Assembly (NCBI GenBank): GCA_003151435.1
Contig: PLXP01000122.1
Span: 1 to 34,420 of the forward strand
Direction: 5' to 3'
Length of the DNA stretch: 34,420 nucleotides
Source: Acidobacteriaceae bacterium
GTDB taxonomy: Bacteria; Acidobacteriota; Terriglobia; Terriglobales; Acidobacteriaceae
In this document: positions 26,360 through 34,420 of the stretch, piece by piece
Layout: every line of letters begins with the position of its first letter
How positions within the stretch are numbered: the stretch's first letter is position 1
The notes under the pieces: generated by a model
The model's database searches: none
The model's input: only the letters and a program-made list of their open reading frames with translations
Told to the model about the DNA's origin: nothing
Position numbers and translations under genes: made by a program

Positions 26360-26899
26360 TTACTTGCTGCCCGTCTTGCCGGCCTTCTTCTTCAGCTTCT
26401 CGTCGGAGTAGCGCACACCCTTGTTCTTGTAAGGGTCGGGCTTGCGCAGCGAGCGCATATCGGCCGCCACCTGGCCCACCTTCTGCCGGTCGATGCCGGA
26501 GATGGTCAGGTGCGTCTGCTTGGGGTCGATCGCCACTTCAATGCCCGTGGGCAGCGGAACCTCGATGGGGTGCGAATAGCCCAGCGTGAACACCACCATG
26601 CCCTTGCCCTTGAGCTCGGCGCGATAGCCGATGCCCACAATATCCAACTCGCGGGTCCAGCCCTTGGTGACGCCATGCACGGCGTTGAAAACCAGCGCGC
26701 GCGTCAGGCCATGCACCGCGGCGTGCTTGTCGGTGTCGCGCACAACGTTCAGGTGCCCGTCCACCTTCTCCAGCGTAATGCCCTCGGCGATCATCGCCGA
26801 AACCTTGCCCTTGGGGCCCTCGACCAGGACGGTGTTGCCCTCTACTGTGTACTTCACACCCGCGGGCAGCGGGATCGGCTTTTTTCCAATACGAGACAT
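26360..26899 (-). CDS. rplF: 50S ribosomal protein L6
   Basis: Protein uL6 near the factor-binding site of the large subunit. The 179-residue product has two tandem L6 folds: [40 protein letters not shown], then [29 protein letters not shown] and the C-terminal signature segment [20 protein letters not shown]. It is flanked by family A arrays on both sides. Confidence 0.98.
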   Translation of the reverse strand: MSRIGKKPIPLPAGVKYTVEGNTVLVEGPKGKVSAMIAEGITLEKVDGHLNVVRDTDKHAAVHGLTRALVFNAVHGVTKGWTRELDIVGIGYRAELKGKGMVVFTLGYSHPIEVPLPTGIEVAIDPKQTHLTISGIDRQKVGQVAADMRSLRKPDPYKNKGVRYSDEKLKKKAGKTGSK

Positions 26900-26978
26900 C
26901 GATTCAATCCTTCATCTGGCTTGCGAGTCCCGATGGGAAGCCTTCCAACATCCCATCGTTCCACTGCAGCCGGTAAAA

Positions 26979-27082
26979 CAGTTCTCAGTTTTCAGTGATC
27001 AGTTGTCAGTGACTTTTCGTTGCAGGCCGGCAGTTCTTAGCACCCGGCGACTGACAACTGAAAACTGATGCCTGACAACTGA
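26979..27082. repeat. Heptamer hairpin array, family A (rpsH-rplF)
   Basis: CAGTTCT-CAGTTTT-CAGTGAT-CAGTTGT-CAGTGA at 26979-27012 faces CTGACAA-CTGAAAA-CTGATGC-CTGACAA-CTGA at about 27051-27082. It begins 1 nt from the rpsH stop and ends 79 nt before the rplF start. Confidence 0.88.
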
Positions 27083-27083
27083 C

Positions 27084-27479
27084 TTACCACACTTCGCAGA
27101 GCACTTCGCCGCCCACGCCTTCGCGGCGCGCCTGGCGGCCGGTCATCACGCCCTTGGGGGTCGTCATGATGGAAATGCCGAGGCCGCCCTGGACGCGCTT
27201 GATCTCATCGCGGCCGATATAGACGCGGCAGCCGGGACGCGAGATGCGCGCCAGGTCGCGGATGGCCGCCTCTGCGCCGCCGTACTTCAAGTACACGCGC
27301 AGAATCTGCCTGCCCTCTTCTTCCTGGGTCTTGTAATTCGAGATGTAGCCCTCTTCCTTGAGAATGCGGGCAATCTCGGTCTTCAGCTTCGAAGCGGGAA
27401 CATCCAGCTTCTGATGGCGGGCCCGGATCGCATTCCGAATACGCGCCAGAAAATCTGCTACTGGGTCGGTCAGACTCAT
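27084..27479 (-). CDS. rpsH: 30S ribosomal protein S8
   Basis: Protein uS8, a primary 16S rRNA binder which in Escherichia coli also represses the spc operon. The 131-residue product has DPVADFLARIRNAIRARHQK, ARILKEEGYISNYKTQEEEG, SRPGCRVYIGRDEIKRVQGG and the C-terminal GISIMTTPKGVMTGRQARRE followed by GVGGEVLCEVW. The repressor-site structure known from the rplE leader of Escherichia coli was not looked for beyond noting the repeat elements. Confidence 0.98.
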   Translation of the reverse strand: MSLTDPVADFLARIRNAIRARHQKLDVPASKLKTEIARILKEEGYISNYKTQEEEGRQILRVYLKYGGAEAAIRDLARISRPGCRVYIGRDEIKRVQGGLGISIMTTPKGVMTGRQARREGVGGEVLCEVW

Positions 27480-27537
27480 TCCTTCTCCTTCATTCCCCGT
27501 TCGCCCGCACGGCGGGAACCAGCGGGAATGTTCACTA

Positions 27538-27647
27538 CAGTTGTCAGTTCTCAGTTTTCAGTTCTCAGCAAGTAGATACTCGCTTCAATCGCCACTATCA
27601 GATCCCGGTTACCGGACTGACAACTGACAACTGATCACTGACAACTG
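27538..27647. repeat. Heptamer hairpin array, family A (rpsN-rpsH)
   Basis: The clearest family A copy. The 31-nt left arm (27538-27568; heptads CAGTTGT, CAGTTCT, CAGTTTT, CAGTTCT, CAG) and the complement of the 31-nt right arm (27617-27647) agree at 27 of 31 positions, over a 48-nt loop. It starts 6 nt from the rpsN stop and ends 58 nt before the rpsH start. Confidence 0.92.
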
Positions 27648-27653
27648 TCTTTC

Positions 27654-27839
27654 TTACCAGCTCGATTTCACGACGCCGGGGATTTCACCCTTGAGCGCCA
27701 GCGCGCGGAAGCACAGACGGCAAATGCCGAACTTACGCAGAAAACCGCGGGGCCTTCCGCAGAGCTGGCACCGATTGTGCTTGCGGCAGCTGAACTTCGG
27801 CTTCCGCGCGTCCTTCACCCTTTTTGCAGTAGTTGCCAT
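27654..27839 (-). CDS. rpsZ: 30S ribosomal protein S14, zinc-binding type Z
   Basis: Head protein uS14 of 61 residues, the short zinc-binding form. Ligands are Cys24, Cys27, Cys40 and Cys43 ([20 protein letters not shown] then LCFRALA), and the ending [11 protein letters not shown] is the family signature. It lies at the conserved position between rplE and rpsH and is flanked by a family B and a family A array. Confidence 0.97.
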   Translation of the reverse strand: MATTAKRVKDARKPKFSCRKHNRCQLCGRPRGFLRKFGICRLCFRALALKGEIPGVVKSSW

Positions 27840-27856
27840 AAATCCTCTTAAACCCC

Positions 27857-27993
27857 GGCTACTAGCTTCTAGCTACTAGCTCCCTCATTGCCCCGGGAAA
27901 CTCTCCCCGGTGAGAGATGCCAAATTTGATTTGCTTCTGATGCTTGGTCTGCCTCAACAAAAGCTAAAGGCTAGAAGCTAGCAGCTAGAAGCT
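27857..27993. repeat. Heptamer hairpin array, family B (rplE-rpsN)
   Basis: GGCTACT-AGCTTCT-AGCTACT-AGCT (27857-27881) faces AGCTAAA-GGCTAGA-AGCTAGC-AGCTAGA-AGCT (to 27993). The loop is unusually long (about 80 nt) and contains its own short inverted repeat CCCCGGG.AAACTCT.CCCCGG-like segment near 27890-27912. It starts 4 nt from the rplE stop and ends 17 nt before the rpsZ start. Confidence 0.85.
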
Positions 27994-27997
27994 GTTC

Positions 27998-28546
27998 TTA
28001 CGCTCCCTGGCGGAACGGCATGCCAAAGTGCTTCAGCAACGCGCGGGCCGAGTTGTCGTCCTTGGCCGTGGTCACGATGGTGATGTTCATACCCTTCAGC
28101 TTCTCAACCTTGGAGTAATCAATCTCCGGGAAGAGCAACTGGTCCTTCAGGCCCAGTGTGTAGTTGCCGCGCCCATCGAAGCTTTTGGTCGACACGCCGC
28201 GGAAGTCACGCACCCGGGGCAGCGCCGTGGAAATCAGGCGATCCAGAAATTCGTAGGCCTTGTCCTGACGCAGCGTAACCATGGCGCCGATCGACATGCC
28301 GGCGCGCACCTTGAAGGCCGCGATCGACTTCTTCGCCTTGGTGGTCACCGGCTTCTGGCCGGCGATGGCCGCCAGGTCGTTGACCAGCGGATCAAGCAGC
28401 TTGGTGTTCTGCGTGGCCTCACCCAATCCCATGTTCACGACGATCTTATCCAGCCTGGGAACCGCCATCATGTTTTCAAGTCCAAGCTCTTTCAACAGAG
28501 CCTGCTTGATTTCCTTGTGGTACTTCTCTTTCAACCTTGCTGCCAT
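27998..28546 (-). CDS. rplE: 50S ribosomal protein L5
   Basis: 5S rRNA-binding protein uL5 of the central protuberance, contacting P-site tRNA. The 182-residue product has [24 protein letters not shown] core (here [18 protein letters not shown]), [40 protein letters not shown] and the C-terminal [20 protein letters not shown]. It follows rplX after a 114-nt gap without any repeat and precedes a family B array. Confidence 0.98.
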   Translation of the reverse strand: MAARLKEKYHKEIKQALLKELGLENMMAVPRLDKIVVNMGLGEATQNTKLLDPLVNDLAAIAGQKPVTTKAKKSIAAFKVRAGMSIGAMVTLRQDKAYEFLDRLISTALPRVRDFRGVSTKSFDGRGNYTLGLKDQLLFPEIDYSKVEKLKGMNITIVTTAKDDNSARALLKHFGMPFRQGA

Positions 28547-28660
28547 TTTGCTTTGCTCTCTTTCTTCCGGCCCTCGGAGTGGATCGCCTCATGCGACCCG
28601 TTTACCGTTGCGGAAGGGGTTGGCCGTCCGAATGAATTGCCGGACCGGCTGTGGATCCCG
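28547..28660. other. Repeat-free gap rplX-rplE
   Basis: At 114 nt this gap is as long as those filled by arrays, yet neither heptamer family nor the TGGGTGCCCC element is present. Only a loose GGCCGTCCG / CCGGACCGG inverted match around 28620-28650 is seen. Confidence 0.6.
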
Positions 28661-28987
28661 CTACTTCTTTGTGGGCAGCGTCTGCCCGCACTTCTTGCAC
28701 ATCCGCACCTTGGTGTCGCCATCGAGCTTGTACCCGATCTTCGCCGGCCCGCAGTTGGGGCAAACAAGCGAGACGTTCGAAACGTTGATGGGCGATTCCT
28801 GCTCGGCGATGCCACCCTTGGTGCGCTGTCCCCGCTTGCTCGAAACCGTCTTCTTGACGACGCGCACATGCTCGACGAGCACCGTGTTCTTGTCAGGGAA
28901 GACGCGCAGTACGCGGCCTGTCTTGCCGCGATCGGAGCCCGTGAGCACCTTGACCGTATCGTTGCGACGTATATTCAAACTCGGCAT
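28661..28987 (-). CDS. rplX: 50S ribosomal protein L24
   Basis: Assembly-initiator protein uL24 of 108 residues. The N-terminal KOW region is MPSLNIRRNDTVKVLTGSDR, GKTGRVLRVFPDKNTVLVEH. The C-terminal part carries CPNC and, 18 residues later, CKKC, so it has a potential zinc ribbon that only some bacterial uL24 proteins keep. It lies between rplN and rplE. Confidence 0.97.
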   Translation of the reverse strand: MPSLNIRRNDTVKVLTGSDRGKTGRVLRVFPDKNTVLVEHVRVVKKTVSSKRGQRTKGGIAEQESPINVSNVSLVCPNCGPAKIGYKLDGDTKVRMCKKCGQTLPTKK

Positions 28988-29001
28988 GAATTCTCTCCAA
29001 A

Positions 29002-29087
29002 AGTTGTCAGTTCTCAGTCTTCAGTTCTCAGTTCATTGCGCTTTGGTAACTGACAACTGACAACTGTCAGCTGACAACTGACAACTG
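29002..29087. repeat. Heptamer hairpin array, family A (rplN-rplX)
   Basis: AGTTGTCAGTTCTCAGTCTT-type left arm (29002-29032) faces a 41-nt right arm of ACTGACA heptads interrupted by GTCAGCTGAC (29047-29087). It adjoins the rplN stop codon at 29088 with no gap and ends 14 nt before the rplX start. Confidence 0.88.
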
Positions 29088-29459
29088 TTACACCACTTCC
29101 GGCGCCAGCGAAACGATCTTCAAAAACTTCTTCTCACGCAGTTCGCGAGCCACAGGACCAAAGACGCGGGTACCCACCGGCTCATGCGCATCGTCGATCA
29201 CCACGGCCGCATTCTCGTCGAAGCGGATATAGGTTCCGTCGCGGCGACGATGCTCCTTGCGGGTGCGGACGATGACCGCCTTCACGACCTTACCCTTCTT
29301 GATGGTGCCGTCGGGCGAAGCTTCTTTCACCGCGGCGGTCACGATGTCGCCGAGACCGGCCTTCTTCCCGAGGCCACCGCCCAGCGGCAGGATCACTTGC
29401 AGCTTGCGCGCGCCGGAGTTATCGGCCACCGCGAGCATGGTTCTCATTTGTACAGCCAT
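29088..29459 (-). CDS. rplN: 50S ribosomal protein L14
   Basis: Protein uL14 at the subunit interface. The 123-residue product matches the usual length, with [80 protein letters not shown] and [20 protein letters not shown]. It is flanked by a family B array upstream (after rpsQ) and a family A array downstream. Confidence 0.98.
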   Translation of the reverse strand: MAVQMRTMLAVADNSGARKLQVILPLGGGLGKKAGLGDIVTAAVKEASPDGTIKKGKVVKAVIVRTRKEHRRRDGTYIRFDENAAVVIDDAHEPVGTRVFGPVARELREKKFLKIVSLAPEVV

Positions 29460-29476
29460 GGAATCTTCTCCTCTAC

Positions 29477-29564
29477 CAGCTTCTAGCTGCCAGCGTTCAC
29501 TTCTTCCAACACAACCCGGCTTCCCGACAATCCAGCTAGAGGCTGGAAGCTAACAGCTCGCTAG
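29477..29564. repeat. Heptamer hairpin array, family B (rpsQ-rplN)
   Basis: CCAGCTTCTAGCTGCCAGC (29477-29495) faces CCAGCTAGAGGCTGGAAGCT followed by AACAGCTCGCTAG (29532-29564). CCAGCTTCTAGCTG and the right-arm parts pair imperfectly. The final CTAG includes the rpsQ stop codon (29561-29563). It ends 17 nt before the rplN start. Confidence 0.8.
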
Positions 29565-29887
29565 TTGGCAGCCTTGGGCGCCGCGTCCTCAATTTGTCCA
29601 AGAGATGAACGCCGCACGATCTCTTCCAGAGACCACCGCTTCAGCTTGCTCAATGGCCGGGTCTCACGGATGCGCACCACATCGCCCATGCGCGCCGAGC
29701 TCTGCTCGTCGTGGGCATAGAACTTCTTGGTGGAGCGCACAATCCGCTTGTACTTGGCGTGAGCCTTGCGCATTTCGACCTCGACCACAATGGTCTTCTG
29801 CATCTTGGTCGAAACCACGTTGCCAACCTTCTCGTTACGCCGCGCGCCAGTCGCCGGCGCCTGTGCTGTGTCTGTTGTCGCCGTCAT
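29561..29887 (-). CDS. rpsQ: 30S ribosomal protein S17
   Basis: Primary 16S rRNA-binding protein uS17 with an OB fold. The core reads [60 protein letters not shown] and WSLEEIVRR. At 108 residues it is longer than the usual 80-90 because of an N-terminal Thr/Ala-rich extension of about 18 residues and a C-terminal tail of similar size. Its ATG directly adjoins the rpmC stop, so coupling is likely. Confidence 0.97.
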   Translation of the reverse strand: MTATTDTAQAPATGARRNEKVGNVVSTKMQKTIVVEVEMRKAHAKYKRIVRSTKKFYAHDEQSSARMGDVVRIRETRPLSKLKRWSLEEIVRRSSLGQIEDAAPKAAN

Positions 29888-30136
29888 TTAGCGGGCTCCT
29901 TTTGCGGATTTCGCTGCCGTAGCGGTATCTGCGGCCGCGCCGCGAATACCCAGCGCGCGCTCGCGCGCCACGGTCTTGATTTGGGCGATCTCCTTGCGCA
30001 GTTGGCGGAGCTTCTTCACTCCGTCGTTCTGCCCCAGCGAGACCTGAAAGCGAAGCCGGAACAGCTGCTCAGCGGAGGTCTTCTCCTGGTGCTGCAGTTC
30101 TTCGTCGCTCAAGTTGCGAATCTTTTCGAGTTCCAT
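29888..30136 (-). CDS. rpmC: 50S ribosomal protein L29
   Basis: Protein uL29 near the polypeptide exit tunnel. ATG at 30136 ([20 protein letters not shown]) is preceded by GGAGAGAG at a good distance, giving 82 residues; a longer in-frame start at 30190 would overlap the ribosome-binding region and adds low-complexity residues. The core [20 protein letters not shown] and [14 protein letters not shown] is typical. The Ala/Lys-rich end makes it longer than the common 60-70 residues. Confidence 0.96.
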   Translation of the reverse strand: MELEKIRNLSDEELQHQEKTSAEQLFRLRFQVSLGQNDGVKKLRQLRKEIAQIKTVARERALGIRGAAADTATAAKSAKGAR

Positions 30137-30203
30137 CTGAATTCTCTCTCCGGCGGCGCCGCCCCTTGAGGGACCCGCACCGCGTGACAATCAATCGGCC
30201 GAT
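30137..30203. other. Repeat-free gap rplP-rpmC
   Basis: This 67-nt gap has no heptamer array. It includes a 12-bp palindrome, GGCGGCGCCGCC, near 30152-30163, just upstream of the rpmC ribosome binding site on the minus strand. Confidence 0.55.
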
Positions 30204-30653
30204 TTACGCTCCCGGCTTGCTTCCCGCGGCTATGGTCTTTTCCGCGCCCGGACGCATGACAAACTTGGTCCGCAACGGCAGCTTGTTCGACGCCAGACGC
30301 ATAGCCTCTTGCGCAACATCCGGAGCGACCCCTTCCATTTCGAAGAGGATCTTGCCGGGCCGCACCACGGCAACCCAATGGTCCAGCGCACCCTTGCCCG
30401 AGCCCATTCGAACTTCGGCCGGCTTCTTGGTAATCGGCTTGTCCGGGAACAGGCGCAGCCATATCTTGCCACCGCGCTTGATGAACCGTGTCATCGCAAT
30501 ACGGCTGGCTTCGATCTGCCGGTCGGTGATGTAGCCGCACTCCAAAACCTTCAAACCGTATTCGCCGAACGCAAGCGAAGAGCCGCGCCACGCCTTACCG
30601 CGGCGTTTGCCCTTCTGCTGCTTGCGGAACTTCACCTTCTTTGGCATCAACAT
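30204..30653 (-). CDS. rplP: 50S ribosomal protein L16
   Basis: Protein uL16, which helps position A-site tRNA. The 149-residue product starts [20 protein letters not shown] and includes [60 protein letters not shown] and [19 protein letters not shown]. The RMGSGKG loop is the segment that is hydroxylated in some bacteria. It follows rpsC after a family A array. Confidence 0.98.
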   Translation of the reverse strand: MLMPKKVKFRKQQKGKRRGKAWRGSSLAFGEYGLKVLECGYITDRQIEASRIAMTRFIKRGGKIWLRLFPDKPITKKPAEVRMGSGKGALDHWVAVVRPGKILFEMEGVAPDVAQEAMRLASNKLPLRTKFVMRPGAEKTIAAGSKPGA

Positions 30654-30671
30654 AGCAAAAACCTCGAACGA

Positions 30672-30810
30672 AGTTGTCAGTTGTCAGTTTTCAGTTGTCA
30701 GTACGGTCCGCCCAACGGGCATCTCAACCACTCACAACTGGATACAGCAACCAACCTTCTAAAAGCTCAAATCGAAAAACTGATAACTGACAACTGATCG
30801 CTGACAACTG
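30672..30810. repeat. Heptamer hairpin array, family A (rpsC-rplP)
   Basis: AGTTGTCAGTTGTCAGTTTT-type left arm (30672-30702) faces ACTGATAACTGACAACTGAT-type right arm ending CTGACAACTG (30779-30810). The loop (about 75 nt) is one of the longest. It starts 3 nt from the rpsC stop and ends 18 nt before the rplP start. Confidence 0.88.
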
Positions 30811-30813
30811 CCT

Positions 30814-31482
30814 CTAGAACACCGACGGCCCACCCGGCTGCGGCTGACGGCGCTTCTGCTCATAGATGTCGCCGCGATAGATCCAGGTCTTCACGCCGAT
30901 CACGCCATACGTGGTATGCGCCTCGGTGAAACCGTAATCGATGTCGGCGCGCAGTGTGTGCAGCGGCAAACGTCCTTGCAGGTACCACTCCGAGCGCGCG
31001 ATCTCATTGCCGTTCAAGCGGCCGGAGACGCGCACCTTGATTCCCTTGCAGCCGAAGCGGAGCGCCGAATCCACGCTCTTGCGCATGGCACGGCGGAAGC
31101 TGACGCGCTTTTCCAGTTGCAGCGCGATGTTCTCAGACACAAGCTGTGCGTCCAGCTCCGGCTTGTTCACCTCGATGATGTCGATGAACACGTCACGGCT
31201 GGTGCGCTTGCCGAGCTCGGTCTTGAGCTTCTCGATCTCGGCGCCCTTGCGGCCGATCACGATGCCCGGACGCGCGGTGCGAATAAGAAAGCGAAGCTTG
31301 TTGCCCGGCCGCTCGATCTCAACCGAGCTGACGCCCGCAGCCTTCAGCTTTTCTTTCAGCTCGGCCCTGAGCTTCACGTCCTCGACCAGGAGCTTGTCAT
31401 AGTCGCGCTCAGAGAACCAGCGCGAACGCCACGGCTTGTTCACTCCCAGCCGGAATCCGTAAGGATGGACTTTCTGTCCCAT
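30814..31482 (-). CDS. rpsC: 30S ribosomal protein S3
   Basis: Protein uS3 at the mRNA entry site. The 222-residue product has [20 protein letters not shown], a type II KH domain (about 38-110) with [20 protein letters not shown], and the C-terminal domain with [40 protein letters not shown] and [15 protein letters not shown]. The final [10 protein letters not shown] tail is short. It is 19 nt after rplV, with no repeat in between. Confidence 0.98.
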   Translation of the reverse strand: MGQKVHPYGFRLGVNKPWRSRWFSERDYDKLLVEDVKLRAELKEKLKAAGVSSVEIERPGNKLRFLIRTARPGIVIGRKGAEIEKLKTELGKRTSRDVFIDIIEVNKPELDAQLVSENIALQLEKRVSFRRAMRKSVDSALRFGCKGIKVRVSGRLNGNEIARSEWYLQGRLPLHTLRADIDYGFTEAHTTYGVIGVKTWIYRGDIYEQKRRQPQPGGPSVF

Positions 31483-31501
31483 ACTGTTTCCTCAAATCCC
31501 T

Positions 31502-31954
31502 CTAGGCCTTCTTGCTGGCCTTATTCTTGGTTGCCGCAATCTTCTTCGCCGGCTTCGGTTCTTCCACTTTGGTCACCAGGCCGGCTTTCGCCGCGCGCTC
31601 GGCCACCGACAGAATGATGTGCGTCAACCGGCGCTGATAGCGAAAAGCGCGGCCCATGGGCGCGGGACGGATGCGCTTCATGCGCGGCCCGTCGTTGGCG
31701 ATAGCCTGTTTGACGTAGAGGTTATCCACGTCCAGATCCAAGCCCCGCTCACCGGACACATACTTGGCGTTGTCCACGGCCGACACCAGCAGCTTGTGGA
31801 TCACCGGGGCGATGCGCTTCTTTGTAAAGGCCGCCGTCTCCAGCGCCTCCTGGACTCCCCGGCCCTTGATCAGATCGAGTACCAGCCGCGCTTTCTGCGG
31901 CGACACGCGCTGAAACTTGGCCTCGGCCCGGTATTCATTTATCTCGACTGCCAT
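31502..31954 (-). CDS. rplV: 50S ribosomal protein L22
   Basis: Protein uL22, whose hairpin lines the exit tunnel. The core is RVSPQKARLVLDLIKGRGVQ, KKRIAPVIHKLLVSAVDNAK and the tunnel hairpin region AIANDGPRMKRIRPAPMGRA, FRYQRRLTHIILSVAER. At 150 residues it exceeds the usual 110-115 because of a C-terminal Lys/Ala/Pro-rich tail of about 35 residues, expected on the ribosome surface. A family B array separates it from rpsS. Confidence 0.97.
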   Translation of the reverse strand: MAVEINEYRAEAKFQRVSPQKARLVLDLIKGRGVQEALETAAFTKKRIAPVIHKLLVSAVDNAKYVSGERGLDLDVDNLYVKQAIANDGPRMKRIRPAPMGRAFRYQRRLTHIILSVAERAAKAGLVTKVEEPKPAKKIAATKNKASKKA

Positions 31955-31972
31955 TGGTCTGCCCTCTCAAAT

Positions 31973-32056
31973 CAGCTACTAGCTTCCAGCTCTCTTCTTC
32001 CTGCGAGAACTGCTCGATTCATCGCGAACGAGCTAGCAGCTAGAAGCTGGTAGCTG
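31973..32056. repeat. Heptamer hairpin array, family B (rpsS-rplV)
   Basis: CAGCTACT-AGCTTCC-AGCT (31973-31991) faces AGCTAGC-AGCTAGA-AGCTGGT-AGCT (32031-32055). GGAAGCTAGTAGCTG-type pairing with the right arm's CAGCTAGAAGCTGG is close but imperfect. It starts 7 nt from the rpsS stop and ends 18 nt before the rplV start. Confidence 0.85.
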
Positions 32057-32063
32057 CTTTTCT

Positions 32064-32357
32064 CTACCGCGGCTTGGCGCTTGCCTCAGCCTTGCCGCTG
32101 CCTTGCGTGTGTCCCTTGAAGGTGCGCGTGGGTGCAAACTCGCCCAGCTTGTGTCCCACCATGTTCTCGGTCACGTATACCGGAACGAACTTTTTGCCGT
32201 TGTGCACGGCGATGGTGTGGCCCACAAACTCCGGGAAGATGGTCGAACGCCGCGACCAGGTCTTCACTACCTTCTTGTCGTTGGCCTGGTTGAGCACCTC
32301 GATCTTGACGGTGAGGTGCGCATCCACAAACGGGCCCTTCTTTGTCGAACGTGCCAT
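32064..32357 (-). CDS. rpsS: 30S ribosomal protein S19
   Basis: Head protein uS19 of 97 residues: [60 protein letters not shown] and [20 protein letters not shown]. Its Shine-Dalgarno AGGAG (32366-32370), 8 nt before the ATG, is formed by the outermost heptad of the repeat array that precedes it. It lies between rplB and rplV. Confidence 0.98.
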   Translation of the reverse strand: MARSTKKGPFVDAHLTVKIEVLNQANDKKVVKTWSRRSTIFPEFVGHTIAVHNGKKFVPVYVTENMVGHKLGEFAPTRTFKGHTQGSGKAEASAKPR

Positions 32358-32362
32358 AAACT

Positions 32363-32483
32363 CAGCTCCTAGCTTTCAGCTCTCAGCCTTTAGCTCTTCT
32401 TCCTCAAGCTAACTGCCAGCTACTGCCCTGATCGTCTCTGCGCCGCACTGAGCTAAAAGCTGATAGCTGGTAGCTGACGGCTG
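32363..32483. repeat. Heptamer hairpin array, mixed A/B type (rplB-rpsS)
   Basis: The left arm CAGCTCCTAGCTTTCAGCTC then TCAGCCTTTAGCT (32363-32395) mixes TAGCT and CAGCT cores. The right arm GAGCTAAAAGCTGATAGCTG then GTAGCTGACGGCTG spans 32450-32483, and a CTAACTGCCAGCTACTG segment lies within the loop. It starts 5 nt from the rplB stop, ends 5 nt before the rpsS start and supplies the rpsS Shine-Dalgarno sequence. Confidence 0.8.
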
Positions 32484-32488
32484 AATTT

Positions 32489-33313
<825 letters not shown>

Positions 33314-33334
33314 CGTCTTTGTCCTTCACGAGCC

Positions 33335-33439
33335 TTCAGCTAACAGTTGTCAGCTATCAGCTCGTCCTATCTTCATCAACCCGCTGCATCTTCAGTTCGG
33401 GCCTTCGACTGTCAACTGAAAACTGTTTACTGTTAGCTG
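33335..33439. repeat. Heptamer hairpin array, family A variant (rplW-rplB)
   Basis: TTCAGCTAACAGTTGTCAGC then TATCAGCT (33335-33362) faces GACTGTCAACTGAAAACTGT then TTACTGTTAGCTG (33408-33439). CAGCTAACAG is exactly complementary to CTGTTAGCTG, again a compensated variant. It starts 2 nt from the rplW stop and ends 21 nt before the rplB start. Confidence 0.85.
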
Positions 33440-33441
33440 CC

Positions 33442-33735
33442 TTACAGGTTGCTCACGTACTCGGGCAGCTTCTCGCCGGCTTTGAGCCGGACGTAAGCCT
33501 TCTTCCAGTCGGGGCGGAAACCCGCGAACTTGCCGCGGCGGCGTTCCTTGCCCAGAACGTTGGCAGTGCGCACCGCGGCGACCTTCACCTTGAAGAGAGC
33601 CTCGACAGCCTGCTTGACTTCGGTTTTGGAAGCATCGGGCGCCACGTCAAACACCAGCGTCCCCTCAGTCTCCTTCACGCCCAATCCCTTTTCGGTAATC
33701 AGGGGGCGGCGAATCACGCTATAAAGAGTCGGCAT
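33442..33735 (-). CDS. rplW: 50S ribosomal protein L23
   Basis: Protein uL23 at the tunnel exit, the docking site for trigger factor and SRP. The 97-residue product has TLYSVIRRPLITEKGLGVKE, VFDVAPDASKTEVKQAVEAL, FKVKVAAVRTANVLGKERRR and GFRPDWKKAYVRLKAGEKLP. Its ATG overlaps the rplD stop as TAATG, so translation is likely coupled. Confidence 0.98.
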   Translation of the reverse strand: MPTLYSVIRRPLITEKGLGVKETEGTLVFDVAPDASKTEVKQAVEALFKVKVAAVRTANVLGKERRRGKFAGFRPDWKKAYVRLKAGEKLPEYVSNL

Positions 33736-34406
33736 TACGCGGCCTCCGTCTGCGCCGCGAGTTGGCGCTTAGACACGGACTTTTCGAGGGCCTCGGCGAG
33801 CTGCTCGATGGCGGCCTTGGAGAAGATGGCCCGCTCATACCGCAGCAAATCGTAGGGATGCACCTCGTTGTTCAATACCAGCTCAACGCCCTTCAGGTTG
33901 CGCGCGCCGAGAACCAGTCCGGGAGACAGAGTCTTGCCATTCTCCACCAGCAACGTCGTGCGATCCGCACCCAGCTTGTTCAGCGCGGCACGATAGAGCT
34001 TGGTCTTGGCTTCCTTCAGCTCCAGCGAATCGACCACCGTCAGCTTGCCGTCGGCCAGCTTTGAAGCCAGCGCCGACCGCAGAGCACCCAACAGCTTCTT
34101 GCGCGGGAACGCGTAGTCATAGCTGCGCGGTTGGGGTCCGTGCACCGTATAGCCATGGCGCCACAGAGGCGAACGCACCGAGCCGATTCGAGCGCGGCCC
34201 GTGCCCTTCTGCTTCCACAGCTTCTTGCCGGAACCGGCAACTTCGGTGCGGCTCTTGGTCTTGTGCGTGCCCTGGCGCAGGGAGGCGCGGTAGTGCTTGA
34301 CCGCCTCCCACAGCAGAGCCTCGTTCACCTGGCCGAATACCGCATCGGCCAGCTCAAGCGAGCCCACCTTCTCACCGTTTAAATTCACTACATCAACGTT
34401 TGCCAT
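33735..34406 (-). CDS. rplD: 50S ribosomal protein L4
   Basis: Protein uL4, whose long loop lines the exit tunnel and which in Escherichia coli regulates the S10 operon. The 223-residue product is full length: NVDVVNLNGEKVGSLELADA, NEALLWEAVKHYRASLRQGT, the loop KTKSRTEVAGSGKKLWKQKG, TGRARIGSVRSPLWRHGYTV and the C-terminal VLNNEVHPYDLLRYERAIFS. ATG at 34406 follows a GAAGAAGA purine run. rplC is expected next but lies outside the window. Confidence 0.97.
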   Translation of the reverse strand: MANVDVVNLNGEKVGSLELADAVFGQVNEALLWEAVKHYRASLRQGTHKTKSRTEVAGSGKKLWKQKGTGRARIGSVRSPLWRHGYTVHGPQPRSYDYAFPRKKLLGALRSALASKLADGKLTVVDSLELKEAKTKLYRAALNKLGADRTTLLVENGKTLSPGLVLGARNLKGVELVLNNEVHPYDLLRYERAIFSKAAIEQLAEALEKSVSKRQLAAQTEAA

Positions 34407-34420
34407 CTTCTTCTTCTTCT

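Noticed and set aside
28028..29053. 341-codon plus-strand open frame across rplE, the gap and rplX
   Set aside because: It spans two certain minus-strand ribosomal genes and shows no domain; the length is a codon-bias effect.
30916..31617. 233-codon plus-strand open frame antisense to rpsC and rplV
   Set aside because: Shadow of conserved ribosomal genes with no independent support.

Overview
The window looks like a chromosomal segment from an Acidobacteriota member of the Terriglobia (subdivision 1) type. The pointers are a 1137-residue Oar-like TonB-dependent receptor with an N-terminal carboxypeptidase-regulatory domain, twin-arginine Gfo/Idh and cupin proteins, a GH125/GH47 mannosidase pair and a GC-rich base composition. 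This placement is inference; no rRNA gene is present.

Left half (1 to about 15,600). A phosphoesterase cut by the window edge is followed by about 1 kb without an intact gene, holding two decayed fragments (a zeta-toxin-like P-loop piece and, antisense to it, a piece of a metal-dependent hydrolase). Then comes a carbohydrate locus: a Tat-exported GH125 exo-alpha-1,6-mannosidase, a convergent GH47 alpha-1,2-mannosidase, a divergent BadF-type (N-acetylglucosamine kinase-like) sugar kinase, a TonB-dependent receptor, CutC and a DeoR-family repressor, then a convergent Gfo/Idh oxidoreductase plus cupin pair. Together these suggest uptake and breakdown of alpha-mannans or high-mannose N-glycans under control of a phosphosugar-sensing repressor. 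Housekeeping guaB, overlapped by a vanZ-like gene, closes this part.

Right half (15,628 to 34,420), all on the minus strand. A protein with DUF7309/DUF6930-like domains is followed by the terminator and the reversed S10-spc-alpha ribosomal superoperon. In transcription order this is rplD, rplW, rplB, rpsS, rplV, rpsC, rplP, rpmC, rpsQ, rplN, rplX, rplE, rpsN, rpsH, rplF, rplR, rpsE, rpmD, rplO, secY, adk, map, infA, rpmJ, rpsM, rpsK, rpsD, rpoA, rplQ. rplC would lie just beyond the right edge. rpmJ (37 codons) and the true starts of infA, rplR, rpmC and rpoA were set by reading the sequence.

The most unusual signal is in the gaps of that superoperon. Seventeen of its 28 junctions carry a long imperfect hairpin built from heptamer arrays. 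There are two alphabets: CAGTTNT (11 junctions) and AGCTNCT (6 junctions, one mixed). Fifteen of the 17 begin within 7 nt of the preceding stop codon or include it. Loops differ and arms are conserved. None occurs in the first 17 kb. Two further junctions carry a different hairpin element that shares a TGGGTGCCCC head but has divergent, internally complementary stems.
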